From: Ophiodon elongatus
Lineage: Eukaryota > Chordata > Actinopteri > Perciformes > Hexagrammidae
Assembly (NCBI GenBank): GCA_016806645.1
Contig: JACSYO010001620.1
Coordinates: forward strand, 112,175-176,174
DNA: 64,000 nt
Direction: 5' to 3'
Shown: positions 31,390 to 44,794 of the stretch, one piece after another
How positions within the stretch are numbered: position 1 is the first letter of the stretch
Layout of the letters: the number at the start of each line of letters is the position of its first letter
Position numbers and translations under genes: made by a program
Notes under the pieces: model-generated
Told to the model about the DNA's origin: nothing
Seen by the model: the letters and a program-made list of their open reading frames with translations, nothing else
Database searches by the model: none

Positions 31390-32727
31390 GGATGCAGTGC
31401 ATGATGGGTACGCTGGCGCACGCTGGCTACCGCTGGCGCACGCGGGCGCACGCTGGCGCATGCTGGCTGCTGCTGGCTGCCGCTCCTCTTGACACTTTGT
31501 TACCGCTTGTGTGATTTATGTGACTTTTTATAGCTATTTTATTCAACCCCGTTTTAGTTTGTTTTTTACGTATTGTGATTGCTCCCTGACTTCGAGATTA
31601 ATTTGAGAGCCTACCTCCCGTGTTGGAATACAATAGGAATACAGCGGACTTTGGACTGATCAATGAAACTGAGAGCCTACCTGCTCTACTGGAGTCGTTG
31701 CAAGTTGGCGCGGCTTGTTTTGTGTTCTGTTTTGACATCGGTGCTGGCAATGATGTCATACACCGCCCCGCAGCTGTGGCGTTTGCGCAGCTTCATGATT
31801 CCATCCGACAAGGGGTTTATAGCTCCTCATCCTCCTGGACCTGACTGCTGCATTTGACACAGTGGATCACACTATCCTCCTAGAGTGCCTCCACACCACC
31901 ATCAGACTATCAGACTCTGCACTCAAGTGGTTTCAGTCCTACCTTTCTGGCAGAACTGAATATGTCTCACTCGGAAGATGCAAGTCCGAACTACTTCCTG
32001 TCTCCTGTGGTGTTCCGCAAGGGTCGGTCCTCGGCCCCATGCTCTTCATTATTTATATGCTACCCCTCGGTCGTGTCATCAGCAGACATAAGATGTCCTT
32101 CCACTGTTATGCTGACGACACACAGCTCTACATAAAAACTGCCCCAAGCCCCTCTGCAGCCATGTCATGTCTCACCGCCTGTCTTGGGGAGATGAAGGCG
32201 TGGATGAGCAACAACTTTCTACAGTTAAACAGAAACAAAACCGAAGCCCTCCTTGTTGGCACTCCACACCAGGTTCAGTCATCCTCCATTACTCATCTCA
32301 CCTTTGACAGTCAGGTCATACCCCTCTCCTCCACAGTTACCAATCTGGGAGTTAGGTTTGACCCTCACCTGACCTTTAATGACCATATAAATTACCTGTG
32401 CAAAACCTCCTTTTATCATCTCAAAAACATCTCCAAACTCCGCCCCACTTTAACCCTGCCAGATGCAGAGAAGCTCGTCCATGCCTTTATCTCCTCAAGA
32501 CTGGACTACTGTAACTCACTGTTCACTGGGATCATTGGCAAGAACATCCAGAAACTGCAATACATTCAAAACAGCGCTGCCAGGATCCTGATGAGAGTCC
32601 GGAAATATGAGCACATAACACCCATCCTACACTCACTACACTGGCTCCCTGTCTCATTCCGGATTGACTACAAAGTCCTACTACTCACCCATAAATGCAT
32701 AAATGGACATGCACCTCCCTACCTACA
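31390..32727 (+). mobile_element. L2-type LINE copy D, internally deleted and 3' cut
   Basis: Plus-strand. The start is a GCTGGCGCACGCTGG-rich leader (31410-31490), then an N-terminal ORF2 piece (LRAYLLYWSRCKLARLVLC, about 31663-31800). It then jumps near 31805 directly into RT (LILLDLTAAFDTVDH), so the endonuclease and RT fingers are deleted. The 3' end is cut at 32727 by copy B, and no continuation is seen beyond 36168. Confidence 0.75.
31660..32727 (+). pseudogene. L2-type RT, copy D
   Basis: From 31862 one uninterrupted frame covers VDHTILLECL, the CGVPQGSVLGPMLFIIYMLPLG block, the intact catalytic YADDTQLYIKT near 32110, LGVRFDPHLTFNDHI, SRLDYCNSLFTGI and LHWLPVSFRIDYK to 32727. After that the frame runs into the tail of copy B and is meaningless. 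The frame between the N-terminal piece and RT is broken at 31805-31860. Confidence 0.82.
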
Positions 32728-35700
32728 ATTCAATTCAATTCAATTCAATTTATTTTTGTATAGCCCAAAATCACAAGTTACAAATTCTCCTCAGAGGGCT
32801 TTACAATCTGTACACAATGACATCCTCTGTCCCAGAACCTCTCATCGACTCAGGAAAAACTCCCCCAAAAAAACCCTTTCAACAGGGAGAAAAATGGAAG
32901 AAACCTTCAGGAGAGCAGCAGAGGAGGATCCCTCTCCCAGGATGGACAGAGTACGAAAATAGATGTCATGTGTACAGAATGAACAGCATAACAGAGTTAC
33001 AACACGTTCAATTCACATGACAGAAATGATTCATGTAATAGTAGCAGTAGGTGACGGGGAGGACCACAGCAGGACGCAGGACCAGGGTCCAGATTTAACC
33101 ACGATCCACAGAAACCTGCGAGGCGGGAAGGCACAAAGACTTCTGGGATGGAGCAGAGTTAGTAACATACATTTATGGTGCATGAATTCATACAGAAGGT
33201 AAAATAGAAAAGAATGTGCGTCGGCAGTTCCACGGAAGGAACCAGGAGGCAGGACCAGGGTCCGGATGCAACCACGATTCGTGGAAACCTGCGAGGCGAG
33301 AAAGCACAAAGACTCCGAGGGAAGAAGTAGAGTTAGTAATGTGCATTGATAGAACATGAATTCATACAGAAGGAGAGAGAGAAAAGGATAGAGGAGCTCA
33401 GTGTATCCTAAGTTGTCCCCCAGCAGTCTAGGCCTATAGCAGCATATCAAGGGGCTGGAAAGAATGGACCAGGGAAAACCTGAGCCAGCCCTAACTATAA
33501 GCGCTATCAAAGAGGAAAGTCTTAAGTCTACTTTTAAGGTCACTGTGTCTGCCCCCTGGACTGAAAGTGGAAGCTGGTTCCATAGAAGCCTGATAACTGA
33601 AGGCTCTGGCTCCCATCCTACTTTTTAAGACTCTAGGAACCACAAGCAGCCCCGCATTCAGTGAGCGCAGCTCTCTAGTGGGGTAATATGGTACTATGAG
33701 ATCCTTAAGATATGATGGTGCCTCACCAATTAAGGCTTTGTAGGTGAGGAGAAGGATTTTAAATTTGATTCTGGATTTTACAGGGAGCCAGTGAAGAGAA
33801 GCTAATACAGGACTAATATGATCTCTTTTCTTAGTTTTTGTTAGTACACGAGCTGCAGCATTCTGGATCAACTGGAGAGATTTAAGAGACTTATTAGAGC
33901 AGCCTGATAATAAGGAGTTACAGTAGTCCAGTCTAGAAGTAACAAATGCGTGAACTAGTTTTTCTGCATCACTTTGAGACAGGATGTGTCTAATTTTTGA
34001 AATGTTACGTAGGTGAAAAAAGGCGTCCTTGAGATTTGTTTTACGTGAGAGTTAAAGGACAAGTCCTGATCAAAGACAACTCCGAGATTCTTTACGGTGG
34101 TGCTGGATGCCAGGGCAATGCCATCTAGAGAAACCACATCATTAGATAGTTGATTCCGGAGGTGTTCTGGGCCTAGTAAAATAACTTCAGTTTTGTCTGA
34201 GTTTAACACCAGGAAGTTGCAGGTCATCCATGTTTTTATATCTTTGAGACATGCTTGAAGTTTAGCAAGCTTGTTGGTTTCCTCTGGCTTGATCGATAGA
34301 TATAATTGAGTATCATCAGCATAACAATGAAAGTCTATGGAGTGTCTTCTGATAATATTGCCCAAAGGAAGCACATATAAGGTGAATAAGATTGGTCCAA
34401 GTACAAAACCTTGTGGAACTCCGTGACTGACGTTGGTGGTCATCGAGGATTCATCGTTTACATATACAAACTGAGATCAATTTGATAAATAAGATTTAAA
34501 CCAGCTTAATGCGGTTCCTTTAATGCCAATCAAATGTTCTAATCTCTGTAATAGGATGTGATGGTCAATGGTGTCGAACGCAGCACTAAGGTCTAAAAAG
34601 ACAAGGACAGAGACAGAGACAAGTCCTTTATCTGATGCAATTAGAAGGTCATTAGTAATTTTCACCAGTGCTGTCTCTGTACTGTGGTGTTTTCTAAATC
34701 CTGACTCAAAATCCTCAAATAAACTATTGTTCTGTAGAAAGTCACATAACTGATTTGCAACTACTTTCGCAAGGATCTTAGAGAGGAACGGAAGGTTAGA
34801 GATCGGTCTATAGTTAGCCAACACCTCTGGATCAAGAGTGGGCTTCTTGAGAAGAGGCTTGATCACAGCTACTTTAAAAGACTGTGGTACATGGCCTGTT
34901 AGTAAAGACAGATTGACAATATCCAGCAGACAGGTGCCAATCAAAGGTAAAACTTCTTTAAGCAGCCTCGTCGGGACGGGGTCCAAGAGACAGGTAGAAG
35001 ATTTAGAAGAGGAAATTGTTGAAGACAATTTTTTAAAGTCGATGAGAGAGAAGCTGTCCATACATATATTAGGGTTTATAGCTGCCTCCAAGGATAGATT
35101 GGTACTGGTTGAGGGCAAGAGATTATTAATCTTGTCTCTAATAGTTAGAATCTTATCATTGAAGAAGCTCATGAAGTCATTACTACTGAGGTTTTATAGG
35201 AATACACGGCTCATCTGGGGTTGTTCTTATTTTTCTCTATTATTGATGAGTAATAGGCTGCTCTGGCATTACGGAGGGCCTTCTCATGTTTTAAGACTAT
35301 CTCGCCAAACTAACCGAGATTCTTCTAAATTGGTGGAATGCCATATCCTTTCAAGCTTTCGCAAAGTTTGTTTTATTTTGCGGGTTTGAGGGTTATACCA
35401 TGGAGCGAACCTCCTCTGTTTTATTATCTTCTTTTTTGTCTAGTGTCAGTCTCAGTGAGCCTGTAACACTATCGACAAGATGATCAATCTGGGACGGACT
35501 AAAGTTAGTACAGGAGTCCTCCGTTATATTGAGACATGGTATTGAATTAAATACAGATGGAATCGCTTCTTTAAATTTAGCTACAGCACTGTCAGATAGA
35601 CATCTGGTGTAGAAACCTTTACCTAACGGTGTACACTCTGGTAGTATAAACTCGAAAGTTATTAGGTAATGGTCTGATAAAAGAGGGTTCTGCGGAAAAA

Positions 35701-36168
35701 ACTATTAGATGTTCTATTTTAATGCCATATGCAAGACAAGTTCGAGGGTGTGGTTTAAACAGTGAGTGGGTTTCTGTACACTCTGACAGAAGCCGATTGA
35801 ATCTAATAATGAGATAAACGCAGTACTAAGGCCATCATTATCAACATCCACATGAATATTAAAGTCACCTACAATAATAACTTTATCTGTTTTAAGAACT
35901 AAACTTGATAAAAACTCTGAAAATTCAGATAGAAATTCAGAATGCGGACCTGGGGCCCGGTACACTATAACAAATATAATTGGCTGTATTGTTTTCCAGG
36001 TTGGATGTGAAAGACTAAGAACAAGGCTTTCAAATGAGTTGTAGTTTAATTTAGGTTTAGGGTTCATTAATAGGCTTGAGTCAAAGATAGCTGCTACTCC
36101 ACCTCCTCGGCCGGTGCCTCGAGGAATGTGAGTATTAATGTGACTTGGAGGAGTTGATTCATTTAGCC
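32728..36168 (-). mobile_element. L2-type LINE copy B, 5' truncated
   Basis: Same subfamily as copy A: (ATTGA)n tail at 32728-32752, 3' UTR to 33490, ORF2 33491 to about 36150. Sequence identity with copy A stops at about 36168, inside the endonuclease, so ORF1 is absent. It inserted into copy D. Confidence 0.88.
33491..36150 (-). pseudogene. L2-type ORF2, copy B
   Basis: Endonuclease from RGTGRGGGVAAIFD (near 36110) through VIVYRAPGPHSEFL and VGDFNIHVD (near 35860; copy A has lost this motif), then RT: TCLLDPVPTRLLKE and NYRPISNLPFLSKI near 34800, LDLSAAFDTIDHH near 34580 with a single copy of the segment expanded in copy A, GVPQGFVLGP near 34410, YADDTQLYLS near 34310, and the C-terminal FLFDSAYS ending at 33491. 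Frame changes near 35180-35700, 34460 and 33950 break it. Confidence 0.85.
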
Positions 36169-36259
36169 TGAGAATCTCCTGGAGGATGAACCGTATCTTA
36201 AGTAGGACTCCTGATGTTGTCTTTTAAATGCAGCTTTCTTCTTCTTGGAAGTCGTAGGC

Positions 36260-36327
36260 TCTTCTTCTTCTTCTTCTTCTTCTTCTTCTTCTTCTTCTTC
36301 TTCTTCTTCTTCTTCTTCTTCTTCTTC
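36260..36327. repeat. (TTC)n microsatellite
   Basis: About 22 perfect TTC triplets. The reverse strand is pure GAA, a triplex-prone tract. Confidence 0.95.
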
Positions 36328-36560
36328 TGTCTCTTCATTGGGCCTTTTCCCTTTCCAAAGAAGCTCTCCAAAGACCTTTGTTTTTACTCACGTTTACTCT
36401 CTTGTGGGCTTCATTTTTGTGGTAACGTGTCACAATAACGAGACGAGTGTCTGACGTGTCAAGAGGCTCAGACGTACAGGCGGATTTATCCGGTCATTTT
36501 TCAAAATAAAACATCTTTCAGACCGTGATAATAAATCAAATATTTTTTTCATTCACTCTT

Positions 36561-36652
36561 TCTGTGCGGCCCGGTACCAAGGGACCCACAGACCGGTACC
36601 AAGGGACCCACGGACCGGTACTGGGCCGCAGCCCGGTGGTTGGGGACCACTG
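36561..36652 (-). mobile_element. Terminal fragment of a hAT-type DNA transposon
   Basis: On the minus strand it begins CAGTGGTCCCCAACCACCGG and continues with GGTACCGG/CCGTGGGTCCC motifs, a terminus I recognise from vertebrate hAT (Zaphod/Tip100-like) elements. The block CCGGTACCAAGGGACCCAC is duplicated in tandem. No transposase is present. Confidence 0.55.
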
Positions 36653-39349
36653 TTCTAAAAGACCAGATTTTGGCAACATGAGTACATGTGCATGCACTAA
36701 GCTGACTAAACTGCAGCGATGCCCTCCAGGCTTCCTCGGGTGGAAGATAAAACTAATCTCAGACAAACTCCCCCTGTCATTCTGCCACCACTCGTTGACA
36801 TCATGGCTACGTCAGCGGATGGTGAAAGAAAACCTCTGCTGCTACAGCTAGCTACAGGAAACGGAGAAACTGGGCGAGTATTGTGGACATTACAAACATG
36901 CCGATACGTTTTAAAGGGGACATATTGCGCTCATGCTTCAGGTTCATATTTGTATTTTGGGTTTTATTTGTTAAAAAACATTATCTGGTGGTACTTTGGT
37001 GGCAGAGCAGCTTGCGGTATGCAGCGGGCAAACAGCGGCTCATTGACTGCTGTTAATAAAATAATAGTTGATACCTCTCATGAATTTTTAAGCTTTTAAG
37101 TCTTAAAAAGTGACTAAATGAGACTAACGTTAGCTAAAAGCATGCAAGTACCATCAACGTCTGTTGGCCACAGAACTTCTTTCCTGCAGTAATCTCAAAT
37201 CTAATGGCAAAATCCCATTTGCTTTTTTGTCCTGGGAACCACGGCGATGCTAACCCTGCAGCACTCTATTATGTCTTTGGGGAATAATCTGTACATCTTT
37301 CCATGTACGAACGATCACAACACAATCGAAGATTCAATCTCTTCCTATAGAGTAGATGATCTGATTGGATTTTGGATAACCGTGATGGCTAAATTTGGGT
37401 ACTATTGAGCAAAAAACTACTTTAAAACTATTTCATGTTATCTCCTTTACGATACTGGGTTCACAAGACCACAGTGCGTTTAGTGAAGACTTAATATGCT
37501 GAAACACACACTAATACAGGCTAATTAATGGTCTCATTAGCAACTTCTGCTTCAAATATCACCATAACAGCAAAACAGTTTAAGTACATTCATTTTCTCA
37601 TTTTTGAAATTGGACAGGTAGAAAATAAAAAGAAATGGATGAAAATGCCAAAATAAAAGAGAAATGCAGCTAGGTTTCTTGGTTTCTAAAAGGCAGACAT
37701 TTTGTTTTTGCACAGAGGCTACAGTAAACATATATGGCTCATTTCAATAAGGGAAAACCTTTTAGACTGCTTACCAGTAAACATTATAAAGCCCAGGTAA
37801 CCAATTAAACAACAAACTTGTTTTTTACTCAAAAGCCACATTTCAATATGGGAAAGGCACACAAACAGCCCATCATCAGGCGGCCTATCATGAGAGCGTT
37901 AGTGGAATCTCGCTGCATCTCGCTGCATCTCGCTGCATCTTGCTGCTCTTTCCTCCGTCCCATTAGCATTGTTGGTTATGTTAATGTAGCGGCTATCTTA
38001 TGTAAGCACAACACAGGCAGAGGAGTGGGATTACAGCCTCCTAATGGCCTCATCAATGTAAATCTCCTGGATAATAATAGTAATAAGATGACATGTGGGC
38101 ACACACACAAGTTAATGCTGCACATTAAGAACAAGATGATTGACGCACACACAACATTTGGACTTCTGAGTTTGCCCACATGGTCAGGCATACTTCAACT
38201 TCAAATTCTGTTGTGATTTTAGGTCATTTTTAAAATTGTCACCTCAAATTTACAGTATAATTCAATGAAAACATATAGAAGAAAACCTTTGGTGTTGATA
38301 GTTGGGTACTATGTGCATGTATGGATAGCTTAGACTGTATTTAAAGATAGATATCATAACAGCTGCCCAAACGTGAAGCCAACACATCTCTACCGTCCCC
38401 TGGTGGGTGGCTGCAGTGTTGGTCGTAAACCCTGACCCCTTCATGTTAACACACGGGACATTGGCCAAACAAAAGAAATCAAAGTACACAACAAATAAAT
38501 ATGCTCCCAAAGAAGATTTCTGCCCTTTAAGGTAGTTTTTATGACGCTGATATATATATATATATCTTTTTCTGATAAGTTTGTTGTTAATTAGTTATTT
38601 GATGCTATAAAAATGGGGGAGTGGCATCACGATTGACAGCTTTGATTGACAACTGCTCATAATCATTAGGAGTCTGTAAAAGAACAAGTGTCAATTTCAT
38701 CATAAATATATTTAGAGAAATATCATGGTGAGTCGTTACGTCTCACTAGCCAAACAGCTACAGTGGTGCTAATGTAGCAGCTAGGCTAACGTAGCAGCCA
38801 GGCTAACAAGCTCTTGAGTGGCTCGAGTGGGTGTATGGGCGGTATCTCGATACCTCGGCTCCACCCCCCCGGTCGCCACCGCACAGACTCTGGCTCCAAA
38901 TCCAAAATATCGTATCCGCTATATTTTGGCTTCCTTTGTACAGTAGTATGAGGTTAAGACGCGTCGTCCATCTTTATATACAGTCTGTGATGGACGGAGA
39001 CACGGAGCGTTCAAGCTCTGTTTATAAGTGTGTCATTTAAAACTGACAGCTCTTCAACTTCCATTACTCTCTTAGACATTTCACAACTCGATCGCCATTT
39101 TACATGGTTATTGAATTGTGCGGACTTATATAAAGATATTTGAACATTTTAAAAATAAAAATGAATACACTATCAATTGTCAGTCAACCACCGTGACAAG
39201 GAACAGATTCCTAAAGCTTAGATGCTCGAAGCCTCTTTGGTTAATTGGTTCATTCAAGTTCATATTTCCTGACACAAATCTCTTTCATTTACCAAATGTC
39301 TGCGACTGAGTAAGAGGAGGGTTACAGTGTGTAACTTACGCTTCACCTG

Positions 39350-39351
<2 letters not shown>
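36653..39351. other. Mostly unrecognised, with small repeat pieces
   Basis: 36910-36990 (TTTAAAGGGGACATATTGCG...) matches the start of a fish MITE I have seen widely, and 38955-38990 carries the terminus TTATATACAGTCTGTG shared with the 28735 repeat family. A 10-bp motif (CTCGCTGCAT) is repeated at 37909-37942. No gene is supported. Confidence 0.4.

Positions 39352-39394
<43 letters not shown>
39352..39394. repeat. (GT)n microsatellite
   Basis: About 21 uninterrupted GT units. Confidence 0.97.
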
Positions 39395-39397
<3 letters not shown>

Positions 39398-39947
39398 ACA
39401 AAGAGAACCGTGCATCTGTACACCCCCACCGTCTGCATAATTCTCTGACGGAGACAAAGACAGCCGCCGTGTGGATGTGTCAGTGTACATGAGTGGACTT
39501 GAGGCTGTACATTTCAAATGGAGCGGTATGTAAATAAGGAGCAGTTTCCACAATGGCAGTTTTTATTTTCTTTTTTCGTTTTTATTCGGACAAATACAGC
39601 ATTTTAATATTCTGAGAAAATGTGAAGCGCGCTTTGAATTATGTGGCACAATCTGGAAGGGAACACAGAGTACATTTGGGAGCCATGTTCAGTATCTTAT
39701 TGAAAGTTATGTTTTTACCAATCTTGAACAAATCATGTGTGTGTGTTTCTGTCAGTTCAGTGGGGTGGGGCTGGGGGGGGTAGGGGAGGGGGTTCCTCCA
39801 CATGGGCGGCGTGTAAATGAAGCCTCGACGGAAAACATGGCTGCAAACACGCTCAGCCCGTCTGCGTGGGCTCCTTTGTGCATCTGTCAATCACGCAGCC
39901 CGTCGATATGAGCCCCGGAGCCTATTAGCCTCACAGGGGCTCTGTGC

Positions 39948-39953
<6 letters not shown>
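39395..39953. other. Unrecognised sequence between two (GT)n tracts
   Basis: No coding or repeat signal beyond a short G-run at 39774-39780. Confidence 0.4.

Positions 39954-40039
<86 letters not shown>
39954..40039. repeat. (GT)n microsatellite
   Basis: About 43 uninterrupted GT units. Confidence 0.97.
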
Positions 40040-40040
<1 letters not shown>

Positions 40041-40534
40041 TTGCTGGACACTGAAGCTGAAACCATTAAAGTTGGCTGACTGACCATAGGCTGCTTACGT
40101 GTGACGGATCATTTGGGTCATTTAAAGACATTTTATGGACCAAACCCTACTTTCTGTTTTCACCAGTAAGGAAACTAAAGTAGGAACTAGGAATGTCAGA
40201 GGTGGGAAAGCATCTGCAGTATTTTAATCAAATGTCCTCCTCTGCACCACCTTCTCCAGACTGTCCAGTTTGCAGCCTATGATGGAGCCGGTCTTCTTAA
40301 CCAGTTTGTTAAGTCTGTTGGTGTCTCCGGCTCCATGCTGCTCCTCAGCAGTCTACGGAGAAGAACAGTGCACTGGCAACATCAGACTGTAGAACATCTC
40401 CAACATCTTGCTGCATACATTAAAGGATCGAAGTTTCCTCAAGAAAAATAGTTGACTCATCCCCTTCTTGTACACAGCGTTGATGTTGGTCTTCCAGTTC
40501 AGTCTGTTGTCGACAGAGACACCCAGGAAGTTGT

Positions 40535-40845
40535 ACTCCTCCACCATGTCCACGTCCTCCACCACTTCCACGTCCTCCACCACGTCCACATCCTCCACCA
40601 CGTCCACGTCCTCCACCATGTCCACGTCCTCCACCATGTCCATGTCCTCCACCATGTCCACGTCCTCCACCATGTCCACATCCTCAACCATGTCCACGTC
40701 CTCAACCATGTCCACGTCCTCCACCACCATGTCCATGTCCTCCACCATGTCCACGTCCTCCACCATGTCCATATCCTCCACCATGTCCACATCCTCCACC
40801 ATGTCCACATCCTCCACCATGTCCACAACCTCTCCCAGAACTCTC
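40535..40845. repeat. 18-bp minisatellite inside Rex1
   Basis: About 17 units of ACCATGTCCACGTCCTCC with point variants and one 3-bp insertion. It is in frame with the RT on the minus strand as a (DMVEDV)n stretch. Confidence 0.95.
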
Positions 40846-41177
40846 AGCGGTTGTGGAGCCGTCGTCTTCCTCCTGAAGTCGACCACCATCTCTCTGGTCT
40901 TGGCCACGTTCAGAAGCAGGTGATTTCTACCAGCCCACTCCACAAAGTCATCCACTACTGCCCTGTACCCCTCCTCCCGTCCATCCTTAATACACCCAAC
41001 CACTGCAGAGTCATCAGAGAACTTCTGCAGATGGCATGACCCAGAGTTGTACTGGAAGTCGGTGGTGTACAGGGTGAACAGGAAGGGAGACGGAACAGTT
41101 CCCTGTGGAGCTCCAGTATCACTGACCACCGTATCAGACAGCACGTTGCCCAGTCGGACAAACTGTGGTCTGCCTGT

Positions 41178-41385
41178 CAGGTAGTCAGTGATCCAGGAGA
41201 CAGTGGACATGTAGTCTGGAGACAGGTAGTCAGTGATCCAGGAGACAGTGGACATGTAGTCTGGAGACAGGTAGTCAGTGATCCAGAAGAAGGTGGACAG
41301 GTAGTCTGGTAGACAGGTAGTCAGTGATCCAGGAGACGGTGGACAGGTAGTCTGGAGACAGGTAGTCAGTGATCCAGGAGACGCA
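41178..41385. repeat. 45-bp tandem repeat inside Rex1 RT
   Basis: Five units beginning CAGGTAGTCAGTGATCCAG, one of them 46 bp. They duplicate the SWITDYL segment of RT, and the odd-length unit changes frame. Confidence 0.92.
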
Positions 41386-41795
41386 TCTACCCCCACCACC
41401 CGCAGCGTCTCACTCAGCAGCAGTGGTTGGATGGTGTTGAATGCACTGGAGAAATCAAAGAAAGTGATTCTCACAGAGCCACCGGTTCCATCCAGGTGCA
41501 ACTGAGCTCGTTGCAGCAGGTAGATGATGGCGTCGTCCACTCCCACACGGGGCTGGTATGCAAATTGCAGAGGGTCCAGTGAGGATATCACCTACGGTCG
41601 GAGATGGGCCAAGACCAGCCTCTCCAGCACCTTCATCACATGTGATGTGAGGGCAACTGGTTGGTAGTCGTTGAGGACAGATGGGGTCTTCTTCTTGGGG
41701 ACAGGAACCAGGCACGAAGTCTTCCACAGCACCGGGACTTCCTCCCGCTTCAGACTCAGGTTGAAGAGGTGTTGCAGGACGTCAGACAGCTGGAT

Positions 41796-42775
41796 GGCGC
41801 AGGTCTTCAGGACTCTGGGGCTGATGAAGCAGGTCTTCAGGACTCTGGGGCTGATGAAGCAGGTCTTCAGGACTCTGGGGCTGATGAAGCAGGTCTTCAG
41901 GACCCTGGGGCTGATGAAGCAGGTCTTCAGGACCCTGGGGCTGATGCCGTCAGGTCTTCAGGACCCTGGGGCTGATGCCGTCAGGTCTTCAGGACCCTGG
42001 GGCTGATGAAGCAGGTCTTCAGGACCCTGGGGCTGATGAAGCAGGTCTTCAGGACTCTGGGGCTGATGCCGTCAGGTCTTCAGGACCCTGGGGCTGATTC
42101 CGTCAGGTCTTCAGGACCCTGGGGCTGATGAAGCAGGTCTTCAGGACCCTGGGTCTGATGAAGCAGGTCTTCAGGACTCTGGGGCTGATGAAGCAGGTCT
42201 TCAGGACCCTGGGGCTGATGAAGCAGGTCTTCAGGACCCTGGGGCTGATGCCGTCAGGTCTTCAGGACCCTGGGGCTGATGAAGCAGGTCTTCAGGACCC
42301 TGGGGCTGATGAAGCAGGTCTTCAGGACCCTGGGGCTGATGCCGTCAGGTCTTCAGGACCCTGGGGCTGATGAAGCAGGTCTTCAGGACCCTGGGGCTGA
42401 TGAAGCAGGTCTTCAGGACTCTGGGGCTGATGCCGTCAGGTCTTCAGGACCCTGGGGCTGATTCCGTCAGGTCTTCAGGACCCTGGGGCTGATGAAGCAG
42501 GTCTTCAGGACCCTGGGTCTGATGAAGCAGGTCTTCAGGACCCTGGGGCTGATACCGTCAGGTCTTCAGGACCCTGGGGCTGATGAAGCAGGTCTTCAGG
42601 ACCCTGGGGCTGATGCCGTCAGGTCTTCAGGACCCTGGGGCTGATGCCGTCAGGTCTTCAGGACCCTGGGGCTGATGAACCAGGTCTTCAGGACCCTGGG
42701 GCTGATGAAGCAGGTCTTCAGGACCCTGGGGCTGATACCGTCAGGTCTTCAGGACCCTGGGGCTGATGCTGTCAG
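41796..42775. repeat. 30/31-bp minisatellite inside Rex1 RT
   Basis: About 32 units of CAGGTCTTCAGGACCCTGGGGCTGATGAAG, stated here as two halves CAGGTCTTCAGGACC and CTGGGGCTGATGAAG, alternating with a 31-bp type ending in GATGCCGT. The seed is the RT segment reading SISPRVLKTC on the minus strand. The 31-bp units shift the frame. Confidence 0.96.
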
Positions 42776-43690
42776 GTCCTGCAGCCTTGAATTGGTGTAG
42801 TCTCTCCAGCTGTCTCCTAACCTGGCCAGTCGTCACAGAGAAGGGGGGAGGGTGGTAGTGGTGTAATTGGTGGAAGAGCCCTTTGAAGTTGAGGGCTCTG
42901 TGTCCATGCAGCTCACCAGGGGGTTGGGAGGGAGGTAGCAGAGGTGTTTGGGAGGTGTGGTGTGTGGAGGAGACAGATGAGAGCTGTGAGCTAAACCGGT
43001 TGAAGAAACAGTTTAGCTCATTGGCCCTCCCCAGGGAGCCCCCTGGTTGTCTCCCTCCAACCTTGAAGCCAGTTATCTGCTTAATCCCGGTCCACACCTC
43101 CCTCACGTTGTTCTGCTGGAGTTTGGCCTCCACCTTCCTCCTGTAGGAGTCCTCACACTTCCTGAGCTTGTCCTTCAGGTCGCTCTGGACTCTCCTGATC
43201 TCGTCTCTGTCCCCTGAAGGCTGCTTTCTTCTTATTAAGAAGAACCTTCAGGTCACTGGTGATCCATGGCTTGTTGTTGGGGAAGCAGTGTACAGTCCGG
43301 GATGGTATGGTGGTGTGTTCACAGAATTTTATATATTCCGTGATGCAGTCTGTCATGCTGTTGATGTCCTCCCCATGTGGTCCTCCCCATGCGGTCCTCC
43401 CCATGTGGTCCACACGGCACATCCCAGTCCGTCGACTCAAAGCAGTCCTGCAGGGCGTCTTTAGCCTCCTGTGTCCACCTCCTCACAGTCCTGGTGGTCC
43501 CAGGCTACCTCTGCACCAGAGGAGCATACCTTGGTGTCAACAGGACCAGGTTGTGATCTGACCTACCAAGGGGGGAAGGGCTGTAGCACTGTATGCATCC
43601 ATGGCATTAGCATACAGTAGGTCCAGAGTTTTATTGTTCCGTGTGGGGCAGTTGACATAGTGGTGAAACAGGATCAGTACCTTCTGTCTG

Positions 43691-44707
<1,017 letters not shown>

Positions 44708-44794
44708 CTTTGGCTCACCTTCCTTCATGGTTCAGTGGTTATTCATTTCGATCACACTGGCTTCACTCTTTCAAACACACACACACACACACAC

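Larger units (their letters stand above)
40225..43690 (-). mobile_element. Rex1 LINE, 5' truncated, swollen by three minisatellites
   Basis: Minus-strand Rex1 (CR1-related). The site TTCTCCAGTGCATTCAACACC (split as TTCTCCAGTGC and ATTCAACACC, near 41437-41457) is one base off the published Rex1 forward primer as I recall it, and the reverse primer region is recognisable near 40430-40455. It runs from the C-terminal endonuclease (PTRNNKTLDLLY, near 43640) through RT to a short 3' part near 40225. The 5' end is truncated inside the endonuclease. Three tandem arrays have grown inside the coding region. Both ends are approximate. Confidence 0.85.
40352..43690 (-). pseudogene. Rex1 ORF (endonuclease end and RT)
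   Basis: Endonuclease end: PTRNNKTLDLLYANAMDAYSA, then the GRSDHNLVLL equivalent near 43560 with a frame slip. Linker: KPWITSDLKVLLNKKKAAFR (43240) and VWTGIKQITGFK (43090). RT: FKAAGPDSISPRVLKT (42780-42740), interrupted by a ~970-bp minisatellite, then LQFAYQPRVGVDDAIIYLL (41570), FFDFSSAFNTIQP (41450), a second array in place of the SWITDYLTGRPQFV segment, GAPQGTVPSPFLFTLYTTDF (41120-41060; family GTVLSP), and KFSDDSAVVGCI (41030-40990), where SDD is the catalytic block. The third array interrupts VLGEV...VEEYNFLGV near 40835-40535. The C-terminal LFFLRKLRSFNVCSKML ends near 40390. Confidence 0.83.

Noticed and set aside
40535..40845. Acidic repeat protein (DMVEDV)n as a host gene
   Set aside because: It lies in frame inside the Rex1 RT and is explained as a minisatellite within that element.
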